Source: an uncultured SAR86 cluster bacterium (lineage in GTDB: Bacteria > Pseudomonadota > Gammaproteobacteria > Magnimaribacterales > D2472). From it: a stretch of DNA of 64,000 bases. Of this stretch, positions 46,090-54,480 are shown piece after piece. Numbering within the stretch: the first letter of the stretch is position 1; the number at the start of each line of letters is the position of its first letter. The notes under the pieces were generated by a model that was not told the DNA's origin, did no database searches, and saw nothing but the letters and a program-made list of their open reading frames with translations. The DNA lies in the NCBI GenBank assembly GCA_902626385.1, contig CACOEZ010000002.1, positions 62,001 to 126,000 of the forward strand. The letters are read 5' to 3'. The position numbers and the translations under genes were made by a program.

Positions 46090-47131
46090 CCATCGACTGC
46101 TAAAAGATCTCATTGTAAATTTTGATATTAACCTTGATGGACTCAATGTTTATACTGAGGCAGCATCAGGTCATTATGCTTATGGTCCTGTGCTTGCTGC
46201 ATTTGCAGGCGCAAAGCATGTAACTGCACAAGTAAGTGATAGCAGATTTGGATTAGCAAAAGATATTATTGAACAAACTTACAAGATCGCTGAAGCCTAT
46301 AAAGTTGCTGACAGAATTAAATGTGTTGATGCACGTAGTCATTTAGATCTTGCAAAAGCAGACATAGTCACTAATAGCGGTCATGTAAGACCAATTGACA
46401 GAGATTTAATAGATACATTACGACCAACAGCAGTTATTCCTCTTATGTGGGAAACCTGGGAGTTGAGAGAGTCAGATTTTGATTTGAATCGATGTCGAGA
46501 ACGAGAAATATTAGTTCTTGGCACCAACGAGCGGACTCCGCCATGTGATATGCGTGGTTTTATAGGAATGACTGGATTAAAATTACTGTTAGACCTCGGA
46601 TACGACGGCGGTTCTATTTTGGTACTTGGGAATTCTCCTATTCCTGGCGCCACCCTTGTAGAGGCCTTTGGCCGACTTGAATTAGATGTTACATGGGTCT
46701 CAGATGACACAAATGCAAACTTGCGATATGAAGATCTGTCAGAATATTTTTATAATAATGGTAATAAATATTCTCATATTATTATTGCTGAGCATCAAAA
46801 TGAATCTATACTTTTAGGTTCAGAAGGATTTATAAAATTTGAAGAAATTAAGATGATTAATCCTAACATTCAAATTGGAGTAATGTGTGGAAATATAGAT
46901 GTAAATGATCTTCTTGCATCAGGACTGTCATTCCTTCCAAAAGAAATTGCACCTCATGGATTTGTGAGTTTTCAACCATCTGAGTTGGGTCCGCGTCCAG
47001 TCCTCACTTTATTTGCAGCTGGATTAAAAGTTGGAGAGCGAATGTCTAGGGCCAGGCTTAGAGGTCAAACATTAGAACAAGCTGCAAGTACAGCTATTGA
47101 AGAAAGTCCAGCAATGCATTTTACGGAGTGA
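46082..47131 (+). CDS. Unrecognised protein with a Rossmann-like region
   Basis: I do not recognise this 349-residue protein. It has no signal peptide or membrane segment. The N-terminal third has YTEAASGHYAYGPVLAAFAG and KADIVTNSGHVRPIDRDLID. The middle has VIPLMWETWELRESD and LVLGTNERTPPCDMRG. Then ILVLGNSPIPGATLVEAFG (from about residue 180) looks like a variant Rossmann nucleotide loop, followed by VTWVSDD. The ends resemble the two-domain layout of 2-hydroxyacid or S-adenosylhomocysteine-type dehydrogenases, but no firm match can be stated. It overlaps the deacetylase-like gene by eight bases and is followed by an acyltransferase, so it belongs to the coupled sugar block. Confidence 0.8.
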   Translation: MHNHRLLKDLIVNFDINLDGLNVYTEAASGHYAYGPVLAAFAGAKHVTAQVSDSRFGLAKDIIEQTYKIAEAYKVADRIKCVDARSHLDLAKADIVTNSGHVRPIDRDLIDTLRPTAVIPLMWETWELRESDFDLNRCREREILVLGTNERTPPCDMRGFIGMTGLKLLLDLGYDGGSILVLGNSPIPGATLVEAFGRLELDVTWVSDDTNANLRYEDLSEYFYNNGNKYSHIIIAEHQNESILLGSEGFIKFEEIKMINPNIQIGVMCGNIDVNDLLASGLSFLPKEIAPHGFVSFQPSELGPRPVLTLFAAGLKVGERMSRARLRGQTLEQAASTAIEESPAMHFTE

Positions 47132-47136
47132 GAAAC

Positions 47137-47709
47137 ATGGATGAAGATATAAAAAACCTACATGATCAATTGATACGTCTTCATAAGCAACTTCGTAGCG
47201 AATCCAAATCAAAATTTAATAGAATTAATCCTTTTTCCGAAGATTTGTTTAGCTGGAAAGAGAGAGGAGAATATTGGGGAGAAGAAGGAAATAATGTAAC
47301 TATTTACAATACAACAACAGTTGTAGGTGATGTCACAATTGGAGCGAATACCTGGGTAGGCCCTTACTGCGCTTTGGACGGCAGTGCCTCTCTAATTATT
47401 GGTGAAAATTGCTCTATAAGTTCAGGTGTTCAAATAGTAACTCATGATACTGTTATGTGGGCACTCAGTGGCGGAGACTTAAAGCGAGAGGTTTTGCCAA
47501 TTAAGATTGGTAATTGTTGTTTTATAGGCTCACATGCCGTAGTTTCTAAAGGTGTTACTATAGGTGATCATTGTCTAATTGGTGCAGGCGCTGTTGTCAC
47601 CAAAAATGTCCCATCATTTTCGATTGCTGCGGGTGTTCCTGCAAAAATCATTGGCCAAGTTGTTCTTGGGGATGACGGCAAGATAGATTTAGAATATTTT
47701 GATAAATAA
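47137..47709 (+). CDS. Left-handed beta-helix acetyltransferase
   Basis: The 190-residue protein has an N-terminal helix pair (IKNLHDQLIRLHKQLRSE) and then hexapeptide repeats: VTIYNTTTVVGDVTIGANTW, LIIGENCSISSGVQIVTHD, IKIGNCCFIGSHAVVSKGV and IGDHCLIGAGAVVTKNV. It fits the WbbJ/NeuD-like O- or N-acetyltransferases of glycan loci. I chose the ATG at 47137, which has a GGAG nine bases upstream; a GTG at 47128 overlapping the previous stop (GTGA) is the alternative. It ends the coupled block; a 27-base gap with a clear AGGAAGG precedes the next gene. Confidence 0.85.
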   Translation: MDEDIKNLHDQLIRLHKQLRSESKSKFNRINPFSEDLFSWKERGEYWGEEGNNVTIYNTTTVVGDVTIGANTWVGPYCALDGSASLIIGENCSISSGVQIVTHDTVMWALSGGDLKREVLPIKIGNCCFIGSHAVVSKGVTIGDHCLIGAGAVVTKNVPSFSIAAGVPAKIIGQVVLGDDGKIDLEYFDK

Positions 47710-47736
47710 AATAAACCATAATAGGAAGGTTATAAA

Positions 47737-48900
47737 ATGAATGTTATGAAAGAAAAGATTATTTGTGAACGCTGCGTTTACGATAACGTTAATATAAGCA
47801 AAATTTCTTTTGATGAGGATGGTATTTGTAATTATTGTCGCCAAATTGAAGATATGCAGGCTAAATATAAAACAGGAACAGAAGAGGGCGAGAAGATATT
47901 CAGTGAAATTGTTGATAGGATCAAGCAGGATGGCAAGGGTAAGCCTTATGATTGCGTGATGGGTGTAAGCGGTGGAACAGATTCTTCATATTTGGCATAT
48001 CTAGCTGTTGAGAAGTATGGACTTCGTCCCTTAGCTGTTCATCTTGATAATACATTCAACAATGCAATTGCAACTGAAAATATTCATAAGGTTCTTGGAG
48101 CACTAGACATTGATCTTGTCACACATGTTGTTGCAACAAAAGAAGCAGAGGATATATACAGATCTTTCTTTAAGGCAAGTGTCATAGATTTTGATGTCTT
48201 TGCAGACATCGGTGTGCCTCAATTATTATACAAGACAGCAGCAAAGTATGGCCTTAAGTATCAACTTGAAGGACATTCATATATTGCAGAAGGCATATCA
48301 CCTCTTGGAACAATGTATGCAGATGGAAGGTATTTGGCTTCAGTCCATGGTATGTTTGGGAGTGTTCCGATAAAAACCTTTCCAAATATGTCACTATCTG
48401 ACTTTATCAAATGGACAGCTTTATATAGGATTGAGAAAATCCGACCATTATGGTATCTAAAATATTCAAAAGAAGATGCTCGAGAGTTCCTCCAAAAGAG
48501 ATTCAATTGGGTATATTATGACGGCCATCACTTGGAAAATAGAACAGGTGCTTTTCATCACAGTGTTTTAGGTCCACAAAAATTTGGCGTTGACTCCAGG
48601 GCTAATTCACTTTCTGCGTCTGTTCGATCTGGCAAAACAACTCGCCAATCCGCTCTTGGTGAATTAGAGCAACCCCCAGTTATTGAAGAAGATTTGGTAG
48701 ATTATATGAAAAAACGTATGGGTTTTTCTGATGAAGAATATGACGCAATAATGTCAGCGCCCATTAAAACTTGGCAGGACTATCCTACCAATAAAAAGCG
48801 ATTTGAGCGCCTACGTCCGTTTTTCTTTTTTTTACTTAAGCTTAATCTCATTCCTGAAAGCTTTTATATAAAATATTGCTTTCCTTTTGAAACAGATTAA
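47737..48900 (+). CDS. wbpG: N-acetyl sugar amidotransferase, WbpG/PseA-like
   Basis: The 387-residue protein has a Cys-rich N-terminus (C10-x2-C13 and C31-x2-C34, zinc-finger-like), the PP-loop ATPase motif GVSGGTDSSYLAY (76-88), and LEGHSYIAEGISPLG. The family makes acetamidino groups on sugars: WbpG in Pseudomonas uses ammonia delivered by HisH and HisF paralogues. hisH-like and hisF-like genes follow directly, as expected. The product is likely an amidine derivative of the 3-acetamido group on the sugar made at 32864-35546. A strong AGGAAGG precedes the ATG. Confidence 0.9.
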   Translation: MNVMKEKIICERCVYDNVNISKISFDEDGICNYCRQIEDMQAKYKTGTEEGEKIFSEIVDRIKQDGKGKPYDCVMGVSGGTDSSYLAYLAVEKYGLRPLAVHLDNTFNNAIATENIHKVLGALDIDLVTHVVATKEAEDIYRSFFKASVIDFDVFADIGVPQLLYKTAAKYGLKYQLEGHSYIAEGISPLGTMYADGRYLASVHGMFGSVPIKTFPNMSLSDFIKWTALYRIEKIRPLWYLKYSKEDAREFLQKRFNWVYYDGHHLENRTGAFHHSVLGPQKFGVDSRANSLSASVRSGKTTRQSALGELEQPPVIEEDLVDYMKKRMGFSDEEYDAIMSAPIKTWQDYPTNKKRFERLRPFFFFLLKLNLIPESFYIKYCFPFETD

Positions 48901-48912
48901 GGCTTATAAAAT

Positions 48913-48942
48913 TTGACATTTATCTATCCAGATGACTTAAAT
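48913..48942 (+). promoter_or_regulatory. Possible internal promoter before the hisH-like gene
   Basis: A perfect TTGACA (48913-48918) and TTAAAT (48937-48942, four of six matches) are 18 bases apart in the 59-base gap ahead of the hisH-like gene. A start near 48949 would leave about ten bases of leader. Weak evidence; the -10 is poor. Confidence 0.3.
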
Positions 48943-48959
48943 AAAACTATTGAGATGAA

Positions 48960-49574
48960 ATGATTACCATCATAAATTATGGCATGGGCAACCTTGGATC
49001 TTTGGTTAATATGTTTAAGCGAATTGGTGTTAAAGCAACCATAGAGTCAGATCCAGATGTTATAAAAAAAGCAAAGAAGTTAATACTGCCCGGTGTAGGA
49101 GCTTTTGATACAGCTATGTCTACTATAAATAATGCTCCTGGTTTGCGTGAGGTACTCGATCAAAAAGTACTTGTTGAAAATACGCCTATACTAGGAATAT
49201 GCTTGGGAATGCAACTATTAACTCGATCAAGTGAGGAGGGATCACTTCCTGGTTTGGGCTGGATACATGGTGAAACAATACGGTTTCCAAAATCCGATAA
49301 TTTGAAAGTACCACATATGGGCTGGAATGTTGCATTACCAAACTCGCCAAGCATACTCACTAAAGAGCTTGTAGATGAGCCACGTTACTACTTTGTTCAC
49401 TCATATAGGGTTCACGTTGATGATCCAGAACATTCCCTGATGAGGACTCACTATGGTATTGATTTTGATTCAGCAATTGGTCGAGATAATATTTTTGGTG
49501 TTCAGTTTCATCCAGAGAAAAGTCATCGTTTTGGAATGCAAATTCTGAAAAATTTTGCTGAGCATAATATATGA
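48960..49574 (+). CDS. HisH-like glutaminase subunit of the sugar amidination complex
   Basis: The 204-residue class I glutamine amidotransferase has INYGMGNLGSL, ILPGVGAFDTAM, the nucleophile Cys81 in ILGICLGMQLL, and GVQFHPEKSH with the catalytic His and Glu near residue 187. In histidine synthesis HisH feeds ammonia to HisF. Here it sits between the WbpG-like gene and a HisF paralogue that lacks a key catalytic Asp, and no other his genes are present. It therefore most likely supplies ammonia for sugar amidination. It overlaps the hisF-like gene by four bases. Confidence 0.88.
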   Translation: MITIINYGMGNLGSLVNMFKRIGVKATIESDPDVIKKAKKLILPGVGAFDTAMSTINNAPGLREVLDQKVLVENTPILGICLGMQLLTRSSEEGSLPGLGWIHGETIRFPKSDNLKVPHMGWNVALPNSPSILTKELVDEPRYYFVHSYRVHVDDPEHSLMRTHYGIDFDSAIGRDNIFGVQFHPEKSHRFGMQILKNFAEHNI

Positions 49575-50320
49575 TTCGAACCCGCATCATACCTGCTCTT
49601 CTATTATCAGATGACAGCTTGGTTAAAACAGTGCGTTTTAGGAACCCCACCTATGTTGGAGATCCTGCTAATACCGTTCGTATTTTTAACGAACTTGAGG
49701 TAGATGAATTATTGTTCTTAGATATTACTGCCGCGAAAGAGCGTCGTGGACCTAATTATGATGTACTTACTAATATTGCTAATGAATGTTTCATGCCTCT
49801 TGGTTATGGTGGCGGCATCTCTAGTTTAGATCAAGCTAAGAAAGTATTTGATATTGGATTTGAAAAGGTGGCTATAAACACTCAGTCAGCAGAGAATTCA
49901 GACCTAATAGGAGAAATAGCGCGCCATTTCGGCAGTCAAGCTGTTATAGCATCCATTGATGTGAAAAAAAATTTCTTTGGGAAGCAGACCGTAAGAACAT
50001 TAGGTGGTAGGAAAAATATCAGACGAGATCCTGTCACTTGGGCTAAAGAAGTTGAAGAAATGGGCGCTGGTGAGATCCTTTTAACATCAATAGATAATGA
50101 GGGAACCTGGCAAGGTTTCGATATTGACATGGTAAAGTTTGTCTCAGACGCAGTTTCCATACCTGTGATTGCTCATGGAGGCGCAGGAAAGGTTGAACAT
50201 ATAGTTTCCGTGGTCCAGCAAGCAAATGCATCAGCAGTAGCTCTCGGAAGTATGGTGGTATTTCAGAAAAAAGGAATGGGTGTATTAATTAGTTTTCCTG
50301 AAAATATTAATTGGAATTAA
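49571..50320 (+). CDS. HisF-like barrel subunit of the sugar amidination complex
   Basis: The 249-residue (beta/alpha)8 barrel keeps HisF landmarks: RIIPALLL at the start, ELLFLDITAAKERRG, PLGYGGGIS, FGSQAVIASIDVKK and IPVIAHGGAGK. In true HisF, Cys9-Leu10-Asp11 carries catalytic Asp11; here the equivalent residues are Ala9-Leu10-Leu11, so IGP synthase activity is unlikely. The second acid (the Asp of SIDVKK) is kept. HisF2-type proteins in Pseudomonas O5 antigen loci show similar loss. It probably tunnels ammonia from the HisH-like subunit to the WbpG-like enzyme. Confidence 0.88.
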   Translation: MIRTRIIPALLLSDDSLVKTVRFRNPTYVGDPANTVRIFNELEVDELLFLDITAAKERRGPNYDVLTNIANECFMPLGYGGGISSLDQAKKVFDIGFEKVAINTQSAENSDLIGEIARHFGSQAVIASIDVKKNFFGKQTVRTLGGRKNIRRDPVTWAKEVEEMGAGEILLTSIDNEGTWQGFDIDMVKFVSDAVSIPVIAHGGAGKVEHIVSVVQQANASAVALGSMVVFQKKGMGVLISFPENINWN

Positions 50321-50344
50321 ATAACATAAGGTAGATTTATTTAT

Positions 50345-52204
50345 ATGTGTGGAATAGTTGGTATAAGCTCACTTGCTCCGGTTGAAAATAAAGATTGGTT
50401 AATTTTAGGGCGAGATTCAATGCGTCATCGAGGACCAGATAGTAAGGGTATTTTCTGGTCGACAGATGGTCAGGTTGGATTTGGGCACCGTCGTCTATCG
50501 ATTCTAGATTTAACTGAAGGAGGTCATCAGCCAATGAGTTCATTGGATGGCCAACTTGTAACAGTATTTAATGGAGAAATTTACAATCATATTGAGCTTA
50601 GAAAGAAACTAATAGAACTTGGACACACATTCCAATCAAATTCAGATACGGAAGTTATTCTTAATGCTTATAAAGAGTGGAGCCATGATTGTGTTATCCA
50701 TCTTCAAGGTATGTTCGCATTTGCTATTTATGATCTTGTTCAATCTAAAGTCTTTCTTGCACGCGATAGGGCAGGTGAAAAACCTTTGTTTTACAATATT
50801 AGCAAGGGAGAACTTCGTTTTGCTTCGGAATTAAAGGCATTGATCTCTGATCCAAGTTTTTCAAAAAATATAGATCCAAGAGCATTGGATTGTTATCTTA
50901 GTATGGGCTATGTTCCAGGTCACTTGTGTATTCTTGAAGGCGTTAATAAACTTCCAGCAGCCCACACTTTGAGCTTCAGCCTTAAAGATGGCTCATTTAA
51001 AATTTTACGTTACTGGGATTTACCTGATCTAACATCAGAAGAATATTGTCAGGAGGACCTCCTAAATGAACTTGAAAATCTTTTAGAGGACTCAGTTCGA
51101 CGACAGCTTGTTGCAGATGTGCCAGTAAGTTTGTTATTGAGTGGAGGTGTTGATTCAAGCCTAATCACAGCATTAGCTGCTCGCAGCGAGTCACAAATTA
51201 AAACTTTTACAGTAGGCTTTAGTGGGAATAGGGATTATGATGAAAGCACTCATGCTCAGCTTATTGCAAAACATTTTGATACTGATCACACATTATTGGA
51301 AGCTGACGACGTAAAGCCTGAGATGATGTCTTTACTAGCAAGACAATACGATGAACCTATAGTTGATTCTTCAATGATCCCGACATTTTTGGTTAGTCAG
51401 CAGATAGGAAAGCACTGCAAAGTTGCTCTTGGTGGCGATGGAGGTGATGAATTATTTGGTGGATATTATTCAGCAAGCCGAATGGCTGCTTTACAGCAAA
51501 ACTATTCATGGATACCACTGTCATTGAAGAAGAAAATATCTCAATGTGGAGTTGCTATGCTCCCAATTGAAGCAAGAGGGCGTCATTTTTTCAATCATTT
51601 AGGTGCCGACATCAGTAAAGATATTCCACCATTTATGCCAAAATTTGACCAATATGCTCGATCTAAACTCCTTGATCTTCACTACAAAGACTGGCCATTC
51701 GTGGCAGATAGTATTCGTAAAAGTCGAATTCCAAAACATTCAGATCCAGTGCAGAGAGTAACAAGATTCGATTTCATTAACTATATGGCTGAAGATATTT
51801 TAGTTAAAGTGGATCGAGCAAGTATGTTGAATTCCTTGGAAATAAGAGCACCATTTCTTGATGTTTCTGTTATCGAATTTGCTTATGGAAAAGTACCATC
51901 TAAGCTAAAAGCAACATCATTAGACAGAAAAATTCTCCTCAAAAAATTAGCATCACGAATATTGCCACCTGACTTTGATAAGAAACGTAAAATGGGGTTT
52001 GGAATTCCTCTTGATCGTTGGCTAGCTAAAGGTCCTTGGCGAAGTATGTTTGAGGCAGTGCTTTTGGATTCTAACTCAACATTTTCTAGAGAAGAAGTCC
52101 TTAAACTATTTCAAAGTCTTGATAAAGGCCGTCCAGTAAAGGAGCATTTATTTTGCTTAATGCAGTTTGAACTATGGCGAAAGGAATACAATCTTGCTTT
52201 GTAA
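50345..52204 (+). CDS. asnB: AsnB-like glutamine amidotransferase (second of two)
   Basis: The 619-residue class II amidotransferase has MCGIVGIS with the Cys2 nucleophile, MRHRGPDSKG, FGHRRLSILDL, VFNGEIYNHIELR, and the canonical synthetase loop LLSGGVDSSLITALA (near residue 264). It is a paralogue of the protein at 39710-41572, with the standard SGGVDSS motif. In the EPS/O-antigen setting it probably amidates a uronic acid rather than making free asparagine; two copies suggest two different sugars or steps. It starts 24 bases after the hisF-like gene. Confidence 0.85.
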   Translation: MCGIVGISSLAPVENKDWLILGRDSMRHRGPDSKGIFWSTDGQVGFGHRRLSILDLTEGGHQPMSSLDGQLVTVFNGEIYNHIELRKKLIELGHTFQSNSDTEVILNAYKEWSHDCVIHLQGMFAFAIYDLVQSKVFLARDRAGEKPLFYNISKGELRFASELKALISDPSFSKNIDPRALDCYLSMGYVPGHLCILEGVNKLPAAHTLSFSLKDGSFKILRYWDLPDLTSEEYCQEDLLNELENLLEDSVRRQLVADVPVSLLLSGGVDSSLITALAARSESQIKTFTVGFSGNRDYDESTHAQLIAKHFDTDHTLLEADDVKPEMMSLLARQYDEPIVDSSMIPTFLVSQQIGKHCKVALGGDGGDELFGGYYSASRMAALQQNYSWIPLSLKKKISQCGVAMLPIEARGRHFFNHLGADISKDIPPFMPKFDQYARSKLLDLHYKDWPFVADSIRKSRIPKHSDPVQRVTRFDFINYMAEDILVKVDRASMLNSLEIRAPFLDVSVIEFAYGKVPSKLKATSLDRKILLKKLASRILPPDFDKKRKMGFGIPLDRWLAKGPWRSMFEAVLLDSNSTFSREEVLKLFQSLDKGRPVKEHLFCLMQFELWRKEYNLAL

Positions 52205-52209
52205 TTAAA

Positions 52210-52227
52210 AGCTTTGATTATAAAGCT
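52210..52227 (+). terminator. Weak stem-loop after the second asnB-like gene
   Basis: AGCTTT (52210-52215) pairs with AAAGCT (52222-52227), six bases apart, followed five bases later by TTTTT. The stem is short, so a functional terminator is doubtful; it may be a pause site within a long operon. Confidence 0.25.
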
Positions 52228-52261
52228 CTAACTTTTTAAACACTATGTCTGGTAATTTAAT

Positions 52262-53209
52262 ATGGATTTTTTAAACTTTATTTGCCCACAAACAAAACAG
52301 TCACTTCACAAGAGCGATAATACATTAATAGCTAATGAGGCTTGTTACAAAATTAAGGGAGACATTCCTCGCTTCGTAGCTTCAGATAACTATGCAAAAG
52401 CCTTTGGGTTACAGTGGAATACATTTAAGCTCACACAATTCGATTCATATACTAAATCTCCCGTTACAGAGAAGCGTTTAGAAAAGGCATTTGGACGACC
52501 ACTATCTTCATTAGCTGGAAAATGTATCCTGGAAGCTGGATCTGGTGCAGGCCGCTTTACTGAAATTCTTCTTAAATATGGTGCAATAGTATATTCATTC
52601 GATTTCAGTAATGCAGTAGAGGCAAACTACGAAAATAACATGCCTAATGAAAATCTAACTTTGTTTCAGGCTGATATAGAAAATATTCCATTCCAGGATG
52701 ATTTTTTTGATGCGGTGCTATGTCTTGGAGTCCTGCAACATACCCCAAGTACTAAATCCAGTTTGAGAGAACTTTCCAGAGTCTTAAAGCCAAAAGGAGA
52801 ATTGGTATGCGATCACTACAAATACCATATGGGTATGTTTACCTCAACTTATCTAATCTGGTGGCTTATGATTAAGCAGTTTAGCTCTGTTCGACAATTA
52901 CAAATTACAGATTGGCTCACTCGCTTTTTCTTTCCTATTCACTGGAAATTTCGTGAAAACAGATTCATACAGATACTATTACGCAGGATATCACCAATTA
53001 ATTTTTACTATGGACGATATGATCTACCAAAGAATATTCATTTTGAGTGGTCTCTATTGGATACGCATGATAGAAATACAGATCATTATAAGCGTCATGT
53101 AACTCGATCTAAATTTGAAAATATGTTGCGAGAAATTGGCTATGAAGAGTTTTCTGTTTTTGTAGGAGGAACAGGATATTGTTGTCGTGCAGTGAAAAGA
53201 GATGACTAA
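52262..53209 (+). CDS. Class I SAM-dependent methyltransferase with a Trm112-like N-terminus
   Basis: The 315-residue protein starts with a short Trm112-like segment (FICPQTKQSLHKSDNTLI, IKGDIPRFV), then ILEAGSGAGRFTEILLKYG (motif I), VYSFDFSNAVEANYEN and VLCLGVLQHTPSTKSSLREL, a complete class I methyltransferase core. The rest is alpha-helical with aromatic residues and no recognised domain. Such genes in glycan loci may methylate sugars or lipid-linked intermediates. The start of the glycosyltransferase gene shares one base with its stop (TAATG). Confidence 0.82.
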   Translation: MDFLNFICPQTKQSLHKSDNTLIANEACYKIKGDIPRFVASDNYAKAFGLQWNTFKLTQFDSYTKSPVTEKRLEKAFGRPLSSLAGKCILEAGSGAGRFTEILLKYGAIVYSFDFSNAVEANYENNMPNENLTLFQADIENIPFQDDFFDAVLCLGVLQHTPSTKSSLRELSRVLKPKGELVCDHYKYHMGMFTSTYLIWWLMIKQFSSVRQLQITDWLTRFFFPIHWKFRENRFIQILLRRISPINFYYGRYDLPKNIHFEWSLLDTHDRNTDHYKRHVTRSKFENMLREIGYEEFSVFVGGTGYCCRAVKRDD

Positions 53210-54480
53210 TGTTTAATAACCAAAAACCTAGAATTGCCATTATTGGCAACATGAATAATAACGGTTTTAGTTTATTACGTTATTTTCGTGATCTTGGTGC
53301 GGATGCCTATCTCCTAACTTTTTCAAATGACGGTAGTGGAAATCTATCTCATTTTACACCTGAGGCTGACACCTGGGACATCGAAAGTTGGAAAGCATAC
53401 ATTCGTCCCCTGAGAATACCTAATAGTTCTAGAGGTATACTAACGTGTCTGCTAAGCAGATTTTGGCCAAGCAAATTAAAAAAAAACTTACTGTCAAACT
53501 ATGATCTTTTTGTAGGTTCTGGCTCTGCACCTGCTATGTTTGCAGCTATGAAATTAAAACTTGATATCTTTTACCCTTATGGTGCAGGTATTGAATTTTA
53601 TGGCGATCTTGAGTTTAAACATAATATCAAATCAAGGTCTATAAAAAGCCTTTTGTATCGTTATATTCGTAGTTTACAAGCAGAGGGAATTTGTAATGCA
53701 ACTCATTGTCTTAATGCAGAGATGAGCATAACAAAAGATTCATTTGAGGAACTTAATAAGCAGTTTTTAAAGTTACCAATACCTATGGTCTACAATGGTA
53801 AAGATGATACAAATCAAACCTTGCATCCACAAGTTAATAATGCCATAGAGCGTATTCAAGCAGCTCAGCTATCCATATTTTGTTGTTCTCGTCTTCTTTG
53901 GGATAAGAAAACACTCAAGGCTGATGTAGGAGAAAATTGGAAAAGTTTTAGTAAGAATAGTGATTGGCTTTTTATTGGCTTATCTCAATTTATTGCAAAA
54001 AATACTGAAGCAAGACCGTTGCTAGTATGTGTTGAATACGGTCCTGACATCAAAGTAACTAAGAAACTTGTGGAAGATTTAGGCATTAGTGAATATGTCA
54101 TTTGGCTAACTCCCATTCAACGAAAGGAAATTATTACCTTGATAGATGTTTGTGATGTTGGTGTAGGCGAATTTTATTCTGACCCTGGAGTTATTTGGGG
54201 TGGAACTGGTTGGGAGGTACTGTCCCGTGGCAAGCATTTTTTGCAAAGTTTCAATTTCTCAAATGAGTCCTTTGAATCACAGTTTGGTTATCCGCCACCG
54301 CCCATTCTTGATGTCAAATCAGCTCAAGACGTTGCCCGACATCTTAATACTCTTCATAGTGATATTCATAAGCGTGAAGCCATAAATAGGGAAGTTTCTA
54401 TTTGGTTTGAACGTTATAACGGAATTGGTCTTGCCAAGGAGTGGCTTAATTTACTTCATAAAAATGATGAGGAGATATGA
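53209..54480 (+). CDS. GT-B type glycosyltransferase, family uncertain
   Basis: The 423-residue protein begins IAIIGNMNNNGFSLLRYFRDLGA, a GT-B N-terminal pattern. It has FYPYGAGIEFYGDLEF and ATHCLNAEMS in the first half, and WLFIGLSQF, LVCVEYGPDIKVTK, IWLTPIQRKEII and GVGEFYSDPGVIWGGTGWEVLSRGKHFL in the second, where donor sugars bind. The last segment is like the E-x7-E region of GT4 but does not match it well. It probably adds one sugar of the repeat unit on the cytoplasmic face. The flippase gene overlaps its stop by four bases. Confidence 0.7.
   Translation: MFNNQKPRIAIIGNMNNNGFSLLRYFRDLGADAYLLTFSNDGSGNLSHFTPEADTWDIESWKAYIRPLRIPNSSRGILTCLLSRFWPSKLKKNLLSNYDLFVGSGSAPAMFAAMKLKLDIFYPYGAGIEFYGDLEFKHNIKSRSIKSLLYRYIRSLQAEGICNATHCLNAEMSITKDSFEELNKQFLKLPIPMVYNGKDDTNQTLHPQVNNAIERIQAAQLSIFCCSRLLWDKKTLKADVGENWKSFSKNSDWLFIGLSQFIAKNTEARPLLVCVEYGPDIKVTKKLVEDLGISEYVIWLTPIQRKEIITLIDVCDVGVGEFYSDPGVIWGGTGWEVLSRGKHFLQSFNFSNESFESQFGYPPPPILDVKSAQDVARHLNTLHSDIHKREAINREVSIWFERYNGIGLAKEWLNLLHKNDEEI

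Noticed and set aside
48960-50320. Reading hisH and hisF as histidine biosynthesis genes
   Set aside because: No other his genes are near, the pair follows wbpG, and the HisF-like chain lacks Asp11.
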